Shown in pieces: positions 34,685 to 43,492 of a stretch of 64,000 nt of DNA. A program made the translations under genes and the position numbers. The stretch's first letter is position 1. Each line of letters starts with the position of its first letter. The stretch comes from an uncultured Eubacteriales bacterium (GTDB taxonomy: Bacteria > Bacillota > Clostridia > TANB77 > CAG-508): contig CASEOS010000002.1 in the NCBI GenBank assembly GCA_949289635.1, forward strand, positions 1 through 64,000. Reading direction: 5' to 3'. The notes below the pieces were generated by a model. It was not told the DNA's origin. It searched no databases and worked only from the letters and a program-made list of their open reading frames with translations.

Positions 34685-35928
34685 TTTTTTAAAAAGGTAT
34701 ACATATTTTCTCCAATAGAAGTATCAGCCCCGGTTTCATACAAAGAAATTGTTTTATTTATATCTAATAATCTCATTTTTTTCGTACTTGCTGAAGAATC
34801 TTTATACATATAGATTGGTGTATAACTTACATTATCGATTGTAACAGATTCATCTGTGTGTTTCGTTATTTGCAAATCTAAAATAATAGAAGTTCTTGTG
34901 TTATCAGCATTTTGGTCGCTAATAAAATTTCCCAAAGAGTAAATAATAAAACCATCTTGAGTTGAACCATCTTCTAGAGTAACGGTTCTTTTTTCCATTT
35001 TCTGCAAAACATGAGGGTGTGTTCCTAAGATAATGTTGACACCGTTTTGGAAGAGAAAATCAGCTAATTCATTTTGTGTATCATTTGGAACTGTGCTATA
35101 TTCTGTTCCCCAATGTACAGAAACTACGATAATATCTGCCTCTTGTGATTTGGCGGTTTCGATATCTTTTTTTATTAATTCTTCATCAATCAAATTAATG
35201 CAGTAAGATTTGTCAGATGGAATTGTTATTCCATTTGTTCCATAAGCATAATTTAAGAATGCAATTTTAATACCTTTTACATATTTAAAGACAATCGTAT
35301 CTCGCTTTTCTTGTGTTTGATATGTACCTACATGAGTAATATCAGCTTTATCTAAAACATCAATGGTTCTAGATAATCCATCAAAACCATAATCTAAACT
35401 ATGGTTTCCAGCAGTAGAAATAACATCAACTCCCAGTTTTTTTAAATTATATGCTAATGCATCAGGTGTATTAAATCTAGGATAATTACTATATCCTACA
35501 TCTTCTCCTGCAAAGGTTGTTTCTAAATTAGCAACTGTAATATTAGAATTTTTTATATAATATTCAATATCTTCAAAAACATAAGAAAAATCATATTCAC
35601 CAGTATCTGCATTATATGCATCCATATATTGTGTATTATGACACATAATATCTCCGATAGCTGTCAAATGAAAAGTGGTATCCTCATTAGGATTTTGTAT
35701 AGTATCATCAAGACCATCTGTATCTTCTTCTACATGATTGGCAGTTTCTAAATATTGTTCTGTAATAGAATGATATTTAATCCAATTATTTACAATGTGA
35801 AATACCATAACAATTAAAAATACAGCGAGTAAGATGCATACAATTTTTATTAAAATATTTGTGATTTTTTTGGTATCATCTTGAATTATATTTTTACGAT
35901 TTCTACTATTTCTTTGATTTCTTCTCAA
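34639..35928 (-). CDS. CapA-family (PGA_cap) metallophosphatase-like protein
   Basis: A 429-residue protein starting at TTG behind GGAGG. It has a basic N-terminus, one membrane helix (about 23-45), then the PGA_cap domain with LTAIGDIMCH, NLETTFAG, NTPDALAYNLKKLGVDVISTAGNHSLDYG, VVSVHWGTEY and ILGTHPHVLQ. These are the metal-binding Asp, Asn and His motifs of CapA/YwtB calcineurin-like proteins. No capBC genes are nearby. The last residues, KRKFGDVSFWTF, are encoded by the palindromic element at 34585-34684, so the natural C-terminus was probably replaced. Confidence 0.85.
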   Translation of the reverse strand: MRRNQRNSRNRKNIIQDDTKKITNILIKIVCILLAVFLIVMVFHIVNNWIKYHSITEQYLETANHVEEDTDGLDDTIQNPNEDTTFHLTAIGDIMCHNTQYMDAYNADTGEYDFSYVFEDIEYYIKNSNITVANLETTFAGEDVGYSNYPRFNTPDALAYNLKKLGVDVISTAGNHSLDYGFDGLSRTIDVLDKADITHVGTYQTQEKRDTIVFKYVKGIKIAFLNYAYGTNGITIPSDKSYCINLIDEELIKKDIETAKSQEADIIVVSVHWGTEYSTVPNDTQNELADFLFQNGVNIILGTHPHVLQKMEKRTVTLEDGSTQDGFIIYSLGNFISDQNADNTRTSIILDLQITKHTDESVTIDNVSYTPIYMYKDSSASTKKMRLLDINKTISLYETGADTSIGENMYTFLKKELKRKFGDVSFWTF

Positions 35929-36053
35929 ATATTTATCCTCCTAATATTCTTTACTACAAATTATCATAAAAAAGAAAAATTTTCAATAATTGTATAAATA
36001 AAAAGAAAAAAGGTTAAAATAATATAAAAATACGGTAAAAGGAGGAAAACAAA

Positions 36054-36242
36054 ATGAAAGTAATAGACAAAATTGCATTAGTTTTAATCATTATTGGTGC
36101 TCTTAACTGGGGATTAATCGCATTATTCCAATTAGATTTAGTAGCACTAATATTTGGAGAAATGACAATTTGGTCAAGAATTGTGTATGGACTAGTAGGG
36201 TTATCTGGTCTATGGGGTATCAAGTTATTATTTGATGATTAA
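36054..36242 (+). CDS. DUF378 membrane protein
   Basis: 62 residues matching DUF378: KIALVLIIIGALNWGLIALFQLDLVALIFG...SRIVYGLVGLSGLWGI, with the conserved 'GA.NWGL' and 'Y.LVGL.GLW' helices. GGAGG precedes the ATG. Small two-helix membrane protein of unknown role. Confidence 0.85.
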   Translation: MKVIDKIALVLIIIGALNWGLIALFQLDLVALIFGEMTIWSRIVYGLVGLSGLWGIKLLFDD

Positions 36243-36276
36243 TATCAGATATTTTAGTGAATAAAAAATAAATTTG

Positions 36277-36303
36277 AAAGGGAATCTTGTATTCCCTTTT
36301 TTC
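36277..36303 (+). terminator. Terminator after DUF378 gene
   Basis: Stem AAAGGGAAT/ATTCCCTTT, 5-base loop, T-run. Confidence 0.8.
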
Positions 36304-36457
36304 CATACGTAAAATCCTTGAAAAATATGTAAAAATGGTATATAATACCAACGATAAAAATCTTAATTTGTTGTATATAAAAAAATGAGCAAAAGTTAGA
36401 ATAAAAAATATTTTATACAATAAAAAGTAAAAAGCCATAAAGAAAGGAATGAAATAC

Positions 36458-38041
36458 ATGCTAAGTGCAAATGGAGTAACCGTTAGATTTGGAAAAAGAG
36501 TCCTTTTCGAAGATGTCAATATAAAATTCGGAAAAGGAAATTGTTATGGGATTATTGGAGCAAATGGTGCAGGAAAATCTACTTTTTTAAAAGTATTATC
36601 AGGAGAGATAGAGCCAAGTAAAGGGGATGTTAGTTTAGATAAAGGAGAAAGATTATCTGTATTAAAACAAGATCACTTTGCTTTTGAAGAATATACCGTC
36701 ATGGACACGGTTATCATGGGAAATAAAGAGTTATATGACATTATGAAAGAAAAAGAAGCAATATATGCAAAACCAGATTTTTCAGAAGAAGATGGTATGA
36801 AGGCAGCAAAATTAGAAGAAAGATTTGCAGAATTAGATGGCTGGAATGCAGAATCAGATGCAGCTATTTTATTAAATGACTTAGGAATTATACCAGATAA
36901 TCATTATAAATATATGAAAGAGCTTGAAGCAAAAGAAAAAGTAAAAGTATTATTAGCACAAAGCTTATTTGGAAACCCAGATGTTTTACTATTAGATGAG
37001 CCAACAAACGATTTAGATATGAAAAGTATTAACTGGCTACAAGATTTCTTAATGGATTTTGAAAATACAGTGATTGTTGTATCACATGATAGATATTTCT
37101 TAAATAAAGTATGTACACATATTGCAGATGTTGACTTTGGAAAGATAAAAGTATATCCAGGAAATTATGATTTCTGGTATGAATCAAGTCAATTAGCATT
37201 AAAACAAGCAAGAGAACAAAATAAGAAAAAAGAAGAAAAGATAAAAGAATTACAAGAATTCATTGCCAGATTTAGTGCCAATGCTTCCAAATCAAAACAA
37301 GCAACTTCAAGAAAGAAAACATTAGAGAAAATTGAATTAGAAGAAATCAAACCATCTAATAGAAAATATCCTTATGTAGATTTTAAACCAGATAGAGAAC
37401 CAGGAAGAGAAATCTTACAAGTAAAAAATATATCTAAAACGATTGATGGTGTTAAATTACTAGATAAAGTTTCATTTGATGTAAAAGAAGGAAATAAAAT
37501 TGCATTTTTAGCAGATAATGAACTAGCAAAAACCGTATTATTCCAAATTATCGAAGGGGAAATGGAACCAGATGAAGGAGAATTAGTTTGGGGAACAACT
37601 ATTACAAAATCATATTTCCCTAAGGATAACAACTATTTATTTGAAACAGATGAAAATATAACAGATTGGCTTAGAAAATATTCTAAAGATCCAGATGAAA
37701 CTTATGTAAGAAGCTTTTTAGGAAGAATGTTATTCTCAGGAGATGAAGCATTAAAACAAGTAAGAGTATTATCGGGTGGAGAAAAAGTAAGATGTGTATT
37801 ATCAAAAATGATGTTATCAGGAGCAAACTTCTTAATATTTGATGAGCCAACAAACCATTTAGACATGGAAAGTATCACATCCTTAAATGAAGGAATGAAA
37901 AGATTTACAGGAAATATTTTATTTACATCACATGACCATGAATTAACACAAACAGTTGCCAATAGAATCATTGATATAAAAGAAAATGGAAAAATTGTTG
38001 ACAGAGAAATTACTTATAATGAATATTTAGGAGTAGAGTGA
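36458..38041 (+). CDS. ABC-F family ATPase, YkpA/YbiT-type
   Basis: A 527-residue soluble protein with two ATP-binding cassettes and no membrane helix. First cassette: Walker A GANGAGKS, Walker B VLLLDEPTNDLD; its signature is degenerate (LEAKEKV for the usual LSGGEKV). Linker with basic coiled-coil about 235-300. Second cassette: Walker A is degenerate (ADNELAKT) while the signature LSGGEKV and FDEPTNHLD are intact. The YFPKDNNYLF segment and degenerate second Walker A fit the YkpA branch. ABC-F proteins act on ribosomes; no resistance role is implied. ATG at 36458 has AAAGGA at 9 bases. Confidence 0.88.
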   Translation: MLSANGVTVRFGKRVLFEDVNIKFGKGNCYGIIGANGAGKSTFLKVLSGEIEPSKGDVSLDKGERLSVLKQDHFAFEEYTVMDTVIMGNKELYDIMKEKEAIYAKPDFSEEDGMKAAKLEERFAELDGWNAESDAAILLNDLGIIPDNHYKYMKELEAKEKVKVLLAQSLFGNPDVLLLDEPTNDLDMKSINWLQDFLMDFENTVIVVSHDRYFLNKVCTHIADVDFGKIKVYPGNYDFWYESSQLALKQAREQNKKKEEKIKELQEFIARFSANASKSKQATSRKKTLEKIELEEIKPSNRKYPYVDFKPDREPGREILQVKNISKTIDGVKLLDKVSFDVKEGNKIAFLADNELAKTVLFQIIEGEMEPDEGELVWGTTITKSYFPKDNNYLFETDENITDWLRKYSKDPDETYVRSFLGRMLFSGDEALKQVRVLSGGEKVRCVLSKMMLSGANFLIFDEPTNHLDMESITSLNEGMKRFTGNILFTSHDHELTQTVANRIIDIKENGKIVDREITYNEYLGVE

Positions 38042-38183
38042 TGATTTTAGGGACGGAGCAAAAAATCATCGTTTTCTCTGTTTGTTAAAAAACATCAAAG
38101 AATTAAATCAAATTGATTTTAAGAATAAAGCAAGAAATCATATTTTTTTCATTTATTGGTAATCAGAAAAGGAGCTGAGTTTT

Positions 38184-38660
38184 ATGACCAGAGTGGATAA
38201 AATAAATTATTATTTAGATATCGCAGAAAGTGTATCTGAAAGAGGGACTTGTCTTAGAAATAATTATGGAAGTATTATTGTAAAAAATGATGAAATCATC
38301 TCAACAGGATATACAGGTGCTCCAAGGGGAAGAAAAAATTGTATTGATTTGGGATATTGCACAAGACAAAAATATGAAATGCCAAGTGGAAAAGGATATG
38401 AAAGATGCAGATCTGTACATAGTGAACAAAATGCCATTATTAGTGCTGCAAGAAAAGATATGATAGGTGCTACATTGTATTTAGTAGGAATTAATCAACG
38501 AAATGGGGAATATGTAAAAGATAATGAGCCATGTTCTTTTTGTAAAAGAATATTAATAAATGCGGGGATAAAAGAAGTAATTATGAGAGATGACAAAGAA
38601 AAATATAGAATAGCACAAGTACGAGATTGGATTGAACAAGATGATTCATTAGAATATTGA
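38184..38660 (+). CDS. Deoxycytidylate (dCMP) deaminase, ComEB-like
   Basis: A 158-residue zinc deaminase. The zinc and catalytic motif HSE is near residue 79 (SVHSEQNAI), and PCSFC near 115 supplies two Cys ligands. The N-terminal part with GTCLRNNYGSIIVKNDEIISTGYTGAPRG is characteristic of dCMP deaminases, which make dUMP for thymidylate synthesis. It lies inside the inverted-repeat bracket with the RAYT gene, with no overlap to it. Confidence 0.9.
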   Translation: MTRVDKINYYLDIAESVSERGTCLRNNYGSIIVKNDEIISTGYTGAPRGRKNCIDLGYCTRQKYEMPSGKGYERCRSVHSEQNAIISAARKDMIGATLYLVGINQRNGEYVKDNEPCSFCKRILINAGIKEVIMRDDKEKYRIAQVRDWIEQDDSLEY

Positions 38661-38797
38661 TATTTCAATTTTAACATGATTTTATCTGAATATTAAGTGA
38701 TAATTTTTGTAAAAAGTCATCATAAGTACATAAGGAAAACATAAAAATGTAATATTTTAAAAATAGGGGTAAAAAACAAAGAAAGTGAGTGATTAAG

Positions 38798-39547
38798 ATG
38801 CCAAGAATAGCACGTAATTGTTTGGATACCTCTTTTTTTCATGTCATGGTACAAGGTATCAACAAAGAATATATATTTAAAAATAATCGATATATGAAGA
38901 GATATTTACAATTGATGAAAGAAAAATTAAATAGTGAAGAATTAGAAATGATAGCATATTGTGTAATGAATAATCATGCACATATATTAGTCAAAACAGA
39001 AGATATAAAAAAGTTATCAAAATATATGCAAAAAGTTAATACTATTTATGCTCAATATTATAATTATATGGAGGGTAATCGAGTAGGATATGTATTTCGT
39101 GATAGATATAAAAGCGAACCAATATTAGATAGAAGGCAATTAATACAATGTGTAAAATACATTCATAGAAATCCAGTAAAAGCAAATATGGTAAAAAATG
39201 AAAAACAATATCCATATTCTTCATATCATTATTATTTAACAGGAGAAATTGAAAAAACAAATATATTTGCACATGAAGAGATTGAATATATTTGCAATAT
39301 GGACTTTATTGATGAAGAAACATTTTTAGATATAGATACAAATATTGAGATGAAAATCGACAATTCCATTTCGGAATTTATTAAAAAAGAGCAAATAAAA
39401 GTATTTGAAATATTTGAAAAACGTGATATACTAAAGAAGTTGATAAGATATCTAAAAGAAGTAAAAAAAATAAAATATACAAATATCATGAAAAAATTAG
39501 ATATTACAAAAGGGACAATGGAAAGATTAAAAAATAAAATGGAGTAA
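38798..39547 (+). CDS. REP-associated tyrosine transposase (RAYT, Y1 HUH family)
   Basis: A 249-residue protein starting MPRIARN, as typical RAYTs do. The HUH pair is in NNHAHILV (residues about 58-62) and the single catalytic Tyr is in CVKYIHRNPVKANMV (about 121). Between them is the family motif GYVFRDRYKSEPI. The C-terminal about 90 residues form a helical DNA-binding extension. RAYTs process REP palindromes as single strands. Several GGGACG palindromes lie in this window. ATG at 38798 is used; an earlier GTG has no better site. Confidence 0.9.
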   Translation: MPRIARNCLDTSFFHVMVQGINKEYIFKNNRYMKRYLQLMKEKLNSEELEMIAYCVMNNHAHILVKTEDIKKLSKYMQKVNTIYAQYYNYMEGNRVGYVFRDRYKSEPILDRRQLIQCVKYIHRNPVKANMVKNEKQYPYSSYHYYLTGEIEKTNIFAHEEIEYICNMDFIDEETFLDIDTNIEMKIDNSISEFIKKEQIKVFEIFEKRDILKKLIRYLKEVKKIKYTNIMKKLDITKGTMERLKNKME

Positions 39548-39653
39548 GAAAATGACTTTGAAAACTTGTGATTTTTGATTCGTTTCAAAATCATGTTGTT
39601 AGTAATGATGATTTTTTGCTCCGTCCCTAAAATCATCAGAAAGGAAATAAAGA

Positions 39654-41837
39654 ATGGATAAAATTATTAATACAATTGCAGAAGAATTAAATATTAAGCC
39701 AAAACAAGTAGAGGCTACAATAAAATTAATTGATGAAGGGAATACCATTCCCTTTATTGCACGTTATAGAAAGGAAGTAACAGGAGGATTAAGTGACGAA
39801 ATCCTTAGGGATTTAGGCGAAAGATTAAATTACTTAAGAAATTTAGAACAAAGAAAAGAAGAAGTTGTAAAATCAATTGATGAACAGGGAAAATTGACAG
39901 ATGAAATTATGCAAGCAATTGCTGTTTGTAAAACATTAGCAGAAGTAGAAGATATTTATAGACCGTATAAGCAAAAGAAAAAAACAAGAGCAACAGTCGC
40001 AAAGGCAAAAGGTCTAGAGCCATTGGCAAATATTATTATAGAACAAAAAGAAACAACACCAATTTTAGAAATGGCAAAAGAATATGTGAATATTGATACT
40101 TTGTCAGAAGAGGATAAAAAGAATAAGGATAAAGTAGTAGCCAGTCCAGAAGATGCTGTACAAGGAGCTTTAGATATTATTGCAGAAGATATTTCAGATA
40201 ATAGTAAATACAGAAAACAAATTAAAAGAATTTGTTATAGAGAAGGAGCTATCCAAACAAAGGCTTCAAAACCAGAAGAAAAATCAAATTATGAGATGTA
40301 TTATGATTATCAAGAAGCGATAAAATACATACCAAGTCATAGAATATTGGCAATTAATCGTGGAGAAAAAGAGGATTTTCTAAAAGTAAAAATTGAAAAG
40401 CCAGAAGATAAAATACTAGCATATATGGAAAGAGATATAATAAAAGGTGAAACGCAATTTACCCTAATGCTAAAAGATACCATTTTAGATAGTTTTAAAA
40501 GATTAATTGAACCATCAATTGATAGAGAAATTCGTTCAGATTTAACAGAAAAAGCAGAAGATAAAGCCATTAAAGTATTTGGAAAAAATTCGAAACAATT
40601 ACTGTTAGGAGCACCAATTAAAGGAAAAACAGTTATGGGATTTGATCCAGCTTATAGAACAGGTTGTAAAATTGCTGTTATTGATGAAACAGGAAAATTA
40701 TTAGATTATACAACTGTTTATCCAACAGAACCTCAAAATGATGTAGAAGGTGCGAAAAAAGAATTATTAAAATTAATTGAAAAAGATAAAATCGATATGA
40801 TAGCCATTGGAAATGGAACAGCATCTAGAGAATCAGAAATGTTTGTAGCAGATATGATAAAAGAAGCATCAAGAGATGTTCATTATGTCATTGTTAGTGA
40901 AGCAGGTGCATCTGTATATTCTGCATCAAAACTAGCAACAGAAGAATATCCAGATATTAATGTATCTATCAGAGGAGCGATTTCCATTGCAAGACGTTTG
41001 CAAGACCCATTAGCAGAATTGGTTAAAATTGATCCAAAAGCGATTGGTGTTGGGCAATATCAACATGATGTTAATCAAAAGAAATTACAAGAAAGTTTAA
41101 CAGGTGTAGTAGAAGATAGTGTTAACAAAGTAGGTGTTGATGTCAACACAGCGACCCCATCACTACTTTCTTATGTTTCAGGAATTAATAACACCATTGC
41201 GAAAAATATTGTGAAATATAGAGATGAAAATGGAAAATTAAAAAATAGAAAAGAATTATTAAAAGTTCCAAAGCTTGGAAAAGTTGCGTTTGAACAATGT
41301 GCAGGATTTTTAAGAATATTTGATGGAGATAATCCATTAGAAGTGACAGCCGTTCACCCAGAAAGTTATGAACCAACAGAGAAATTATTAAATCAATTAG
41401 GATTTGATAAAAAAGATTTAAAAGATAAAGAAAAATTAGAAGAACTAAGAAAAAAATTAAAAAGTGTTAATGTTCTAGAAATGGCAAAAGAATTACATAT
41501 AGGAGAAATGACATTAACAGATATTATTGAAGAATTATCAAAACCAGGAAGAGATCCTCGTGAAGACATGCCAAAACCAATTTTAAGAAGTGATGTATTA
41601 AAATTAGATGATTTAAAAGAAGGAATGGTATTAACAGGAACTGTTAGAAATGTGATTGATTTTGGAGCATTTGTAGATATTGGTGTAAAACACGATGGAT
41701 TGGTACATATTTCAGAAATGAGTGACAAATTTATTAAAAATCCATCAGATGTCGTTTCTGTAGGAGATATTGTAAAAGTAAAAGTTATTAAAATTGATAA
41801 AGAAAGACAAAAAGTAGGACTTTCGATGAAACTTTAG
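39654..41837 (+). CDS. tex: Tex-family RNA-binding transcription accessory protein
   Basis: A 727-residue Tex protein: N-terminal helical domain with TIPFIARYRKEVTGGLSDE, a YqgF-like RNase H fold domain (GFDPAYRTGCKIAVID near 325), two helix-hairpin-helix motifs (TATPSLLSYVSGINNTIAKNI, RKELLKVPKLGKVAFEQCAGFLRI) and a C-terminal S1 domain (about 655-725) ending GLSMKL. Highly conserved nucleic-acid-binding protein linked to transcription and stress. Starts 16 bases after the right 31-bp inverted repeat; its stop abuts the big palindrome at 41840. Confidence 0.95.
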   Translation: MDKIINTIAEELNIKPKQVEATIKLIDEGNTIPFIARYRKEVTGGLSDEILRDLGERLNYLRNLEQRKEEVVKSIDEQGKLTDEIMQAIAVCKTLAEVEDIYRPYKQKKKTRATVAKAKGLEPLANIIIEQKETTPILEMAKEYVNIDTLSEEDKKNKDKVVASPEDAVQGALDIIAEDISDNSKYRKQIKRICYREGAIQTKASKPEEKSNYEMYYDYQEAIKYIPSHRILAINRGEKEDFLKVKIEKPEDKILAYMERDIIKGETQFTLMLKDTILDSFKRLIEPSIDREIRSDLTEKAEDKAIKVFGKNSKQLLLGAPIKGKTVMGFDPAYRTGCKIAVIDETGKLLDYTTVYPTEPQNDVEGAKKELLKLIEKDKIDMIAIGNGTASRESEMFVADMIKEASRDVHYVIVSEAGASVYSASKLATEEYPDINVSIRGAISIARRLQDPLAELVKIDPKAIGVGQYQHDVNQKKLQESLTGVVEDSVNKVGVDVNTATPSLLSYVSGINNTIAKNIVKYRDENGKLKNRKELLKVPKLGKVAFEQCAGFLRIFDGDNPLEVTAVHPESYEPTEKLLNQLGFDKKDLKDKEKLEELRKKLKSVNVLEMAKELHIGEMTLTDIIEELSKPGRDPREDMPKPILRSDVLKLDDLKEGMVLTGTVRNVIDFGAFVDIGVKHDGLVHISEMSDKFIKNPSDVVSVGDIVKVKVIKIDKERQKVGLSMKL

Positions 41838-41839
41838 GA

Positions 41840-42175
41840 AACTTTAGGGACGTGTCAAATCGTTCCAAAATGGAACAAAAGGGACAGACCTCCCCTGGGT
41901 AAGCCAGATATACATATAATATAAAACCAATACACAATTTTGTATAAGCTAAATTTTCATAGAAATTATATAAGAAAAAAGTGAGCCTCTTTCATTGTTG
42001 CTTGTCAATCGTAAGCAAAATGAACATTCCTCACTTTTTTCTTTTACAATTTCTAAATTCAAATTTAGATACGCAAAATTGTTCCTTTCTTTATATTATA
42101 TGTATATCTGGCTTACCCAGGGGAGGTCTGTCCCTTTTGTTCCATTTTGGAACGATTTGACACGTCCCTAAAGTT
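41840..42175. repeat. 336-bp element with 86-bp perfect inverted repeats (GGGACG family, copy 4)
   Basis: Arms 41840-41925 and 42090-42175 are exact complements. The 164-base centre has nested repeats too (AAGAAAAAAGTGAG against CTCACTTTTTTCTT), so the whole element folds as one long hairpin. It fills the space between convergent tex and the HD-GYP gene, with TTTAGGGACG at both tips. I see no coding potential. It may be a nonautonomous REP/MITE-like element and a bidirectional terminator. Confidence 0.85.
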
Positions 42176-42177
42176 CC

Positions 42178-43248
42178 CTAAAGTTCCGCTTTATATTTTT
42201 CTTGAATTTCTTTTATTTCATCAAAATGATTTTTTAAAATATCTAAAAATAAATCATCTAATTCTGGATCAAATTGTGTTCCTTTACATCTTTCAAACTC
42301 AGAAATAATGGTATTTAAATCTAAGGAATCACGATAAGCTCTTCTAGAAGCCATAGCATCAAAACTATCTGCAATTGCTGTGATTCTTGCTAAATATGGG
42401 ATATTATTTCCTACAAGTTTTCCTGGGTATCCTGTTCCATCATATTTTTCATGATGATGTTCTACAATTGGTAAGATATCATCAAATATAGAGGCATTTG
42501 ATAGAATATGGACACCAATATTAGGATGTTGTTTAATTTGTGAATATTCTTCATCTGTTAATTTAGAATCTTTCAATAAAATACTATCAGGAACACCAAT
42601 TTTCCCAATATCATGGAATAATCCACCAATTTCTAGAGTATGTAATTCTTCTTCTGATAGGTTTAATTTTTTACCAATTAATACAGAGAATGCTGCTACT
42701 CTATCAGAATGACCTCTTGTATATTGATCTTTTGCTTCAATGGTATAACGTAAAGTTTTGATAGAATCTAAATATGCTTGTTCTAATTTCTCATAAGTAT
42801 CAGATAATTTCATATTGATTTCTTTTATTTCATTCATTTGTTTAATTGATTTAATACCTGATTCAATTAGTAAAAGTAATTGGTCAAATTTATCACTTTT
42901 TTCGCAATATCCTTGGATATCTAATCTTCTAATGGTTTCTAAAGGTGGTGCTAAATCTTTATGTCCAGTTAACAATAAAATATATAAATCTTTATTAAAT
43001 TTTCTGATTTCTTCGACTACTTGATCTCCATGAAAAGGTGTCATGATAAAGTCTAAAACCATTAAATCAAAATGTTCTTCTTTTACAAGTTGAATAGCTT
43101 GCTCAGGGTCTGTAACACCAGTAAAATCATATCCAGAACGCTTTAAAAATATAGATAGGGAATCTACAATACCTTCTTCATCATCTACGGCAAGAATTCT
43201 ATAAGTATTATTTTCTACATTTTCTATTCCTTGTATATGCTTTCTCAT
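42178..43248 (-). CDS. Response regulator with HD-GYP domain
   Basis: A 356-residue protein. The receiver (about 15-130) has VDDEEG, phosphoacceptor Asp in LMVLDFIMTP and the late Lys in CEKSDKF. A short coiled-coil follows, and then an HD-GYP domain (about 165-345) with HDIGKIGVPD, HHEKYDGTGYPG and DSFDAM. HD-GYP proteins hydrolyse cyclic di-GMP, although some clostridial ones do not. It is downstream of the NRPS/kinase operon on the same strand but separated from it by a terminator. Confidence 0.9.
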   Translation of the reverse strand: MRKHIQGIENVENNTYRILAVDDEEGIVDSLSIFLKRSGYDFTGVTDPEQAIQLVKEEHFDLMVLDFIMTPFHGDQVVEEIRKFNKDLYILLLTGHKDLAPPLETIRRLDIQGYCEKSDKFDQLLLLIESGIKSIKQMNEIKEINMKLSDTYEKLEQAYLDSIKTLRYTIEAKDQYTRGHSDRVAAFSVLIGKKLNLSEEELHTLEIGGLFHDIGKIGVPDSILLKDSKLTDEEYSQIKQHPNIGVHILSNASIFDDILPIVEHHHEKYDGTGYPGKLVGNNIPYLARITAIADSFDAMASRRAYRDSLDLNTIISEFERCKGTQFDPELDDLFLDILKNHFDEIKEIQEKYKAEL

Positions 43249-43443
43249 CTTTAAACCTCTCTTAATATTTGATTTTTCATTATTATATTAATAAAAAAAA
43301 CAAAAATCAAGCTTTTTATAGGATTTTTGTATGTTATTAAAGGAATTCTATTTTGATTATTTCAATAAAAAAATTTACTTAAAAGAATAAAATCTGATTG
43401 AAACTAAACCTTAATAAAATTTAAAAAAATGAAGAAAACGCAA

Positions 43444-43481
43444 ATAAAATCAGGATTTTTTTAAGAAAATCCTGATTTTAT
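43444..43481. terminator. Terminator after the NRPS-kinase operon
   Basis: A 16-base stem ATAAAATCAGGATTTT against AAAATCCTGATTTTAT with a small loop, just past the kinase stop. Confidence 0.75.
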
Positions 43482-43492
43482 ATAATATTTTA

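Larger units (their letters stand above)
38040..39637. mobile_element. Unit bracketed by 31-bp inverted repeats carrying a RAYT gene
   Basis: Perfect 31-bp inverted copies lie at 38040-38070 and 39607-39637, each itself an imperfect hairpin (GATGATTTT...AAAATCATC around AGGGACGGAGC). Between them are a dCMP deaminase gene and a REP-associated transposase gene. REP-type hairpins flanking a RAYT gene are typical. Whether the whole 1.6 kb has ever moved as a unit is unproven. Confidence 0.6.

Noticed and set aside
36458-38041. ABC-F gene as an antibiotic-resistance determinant
   Set aside because: Its degenerate motifs and YFPKDN segment fit the housekeeping YkpA/YbiT branch, not the resistance branches.
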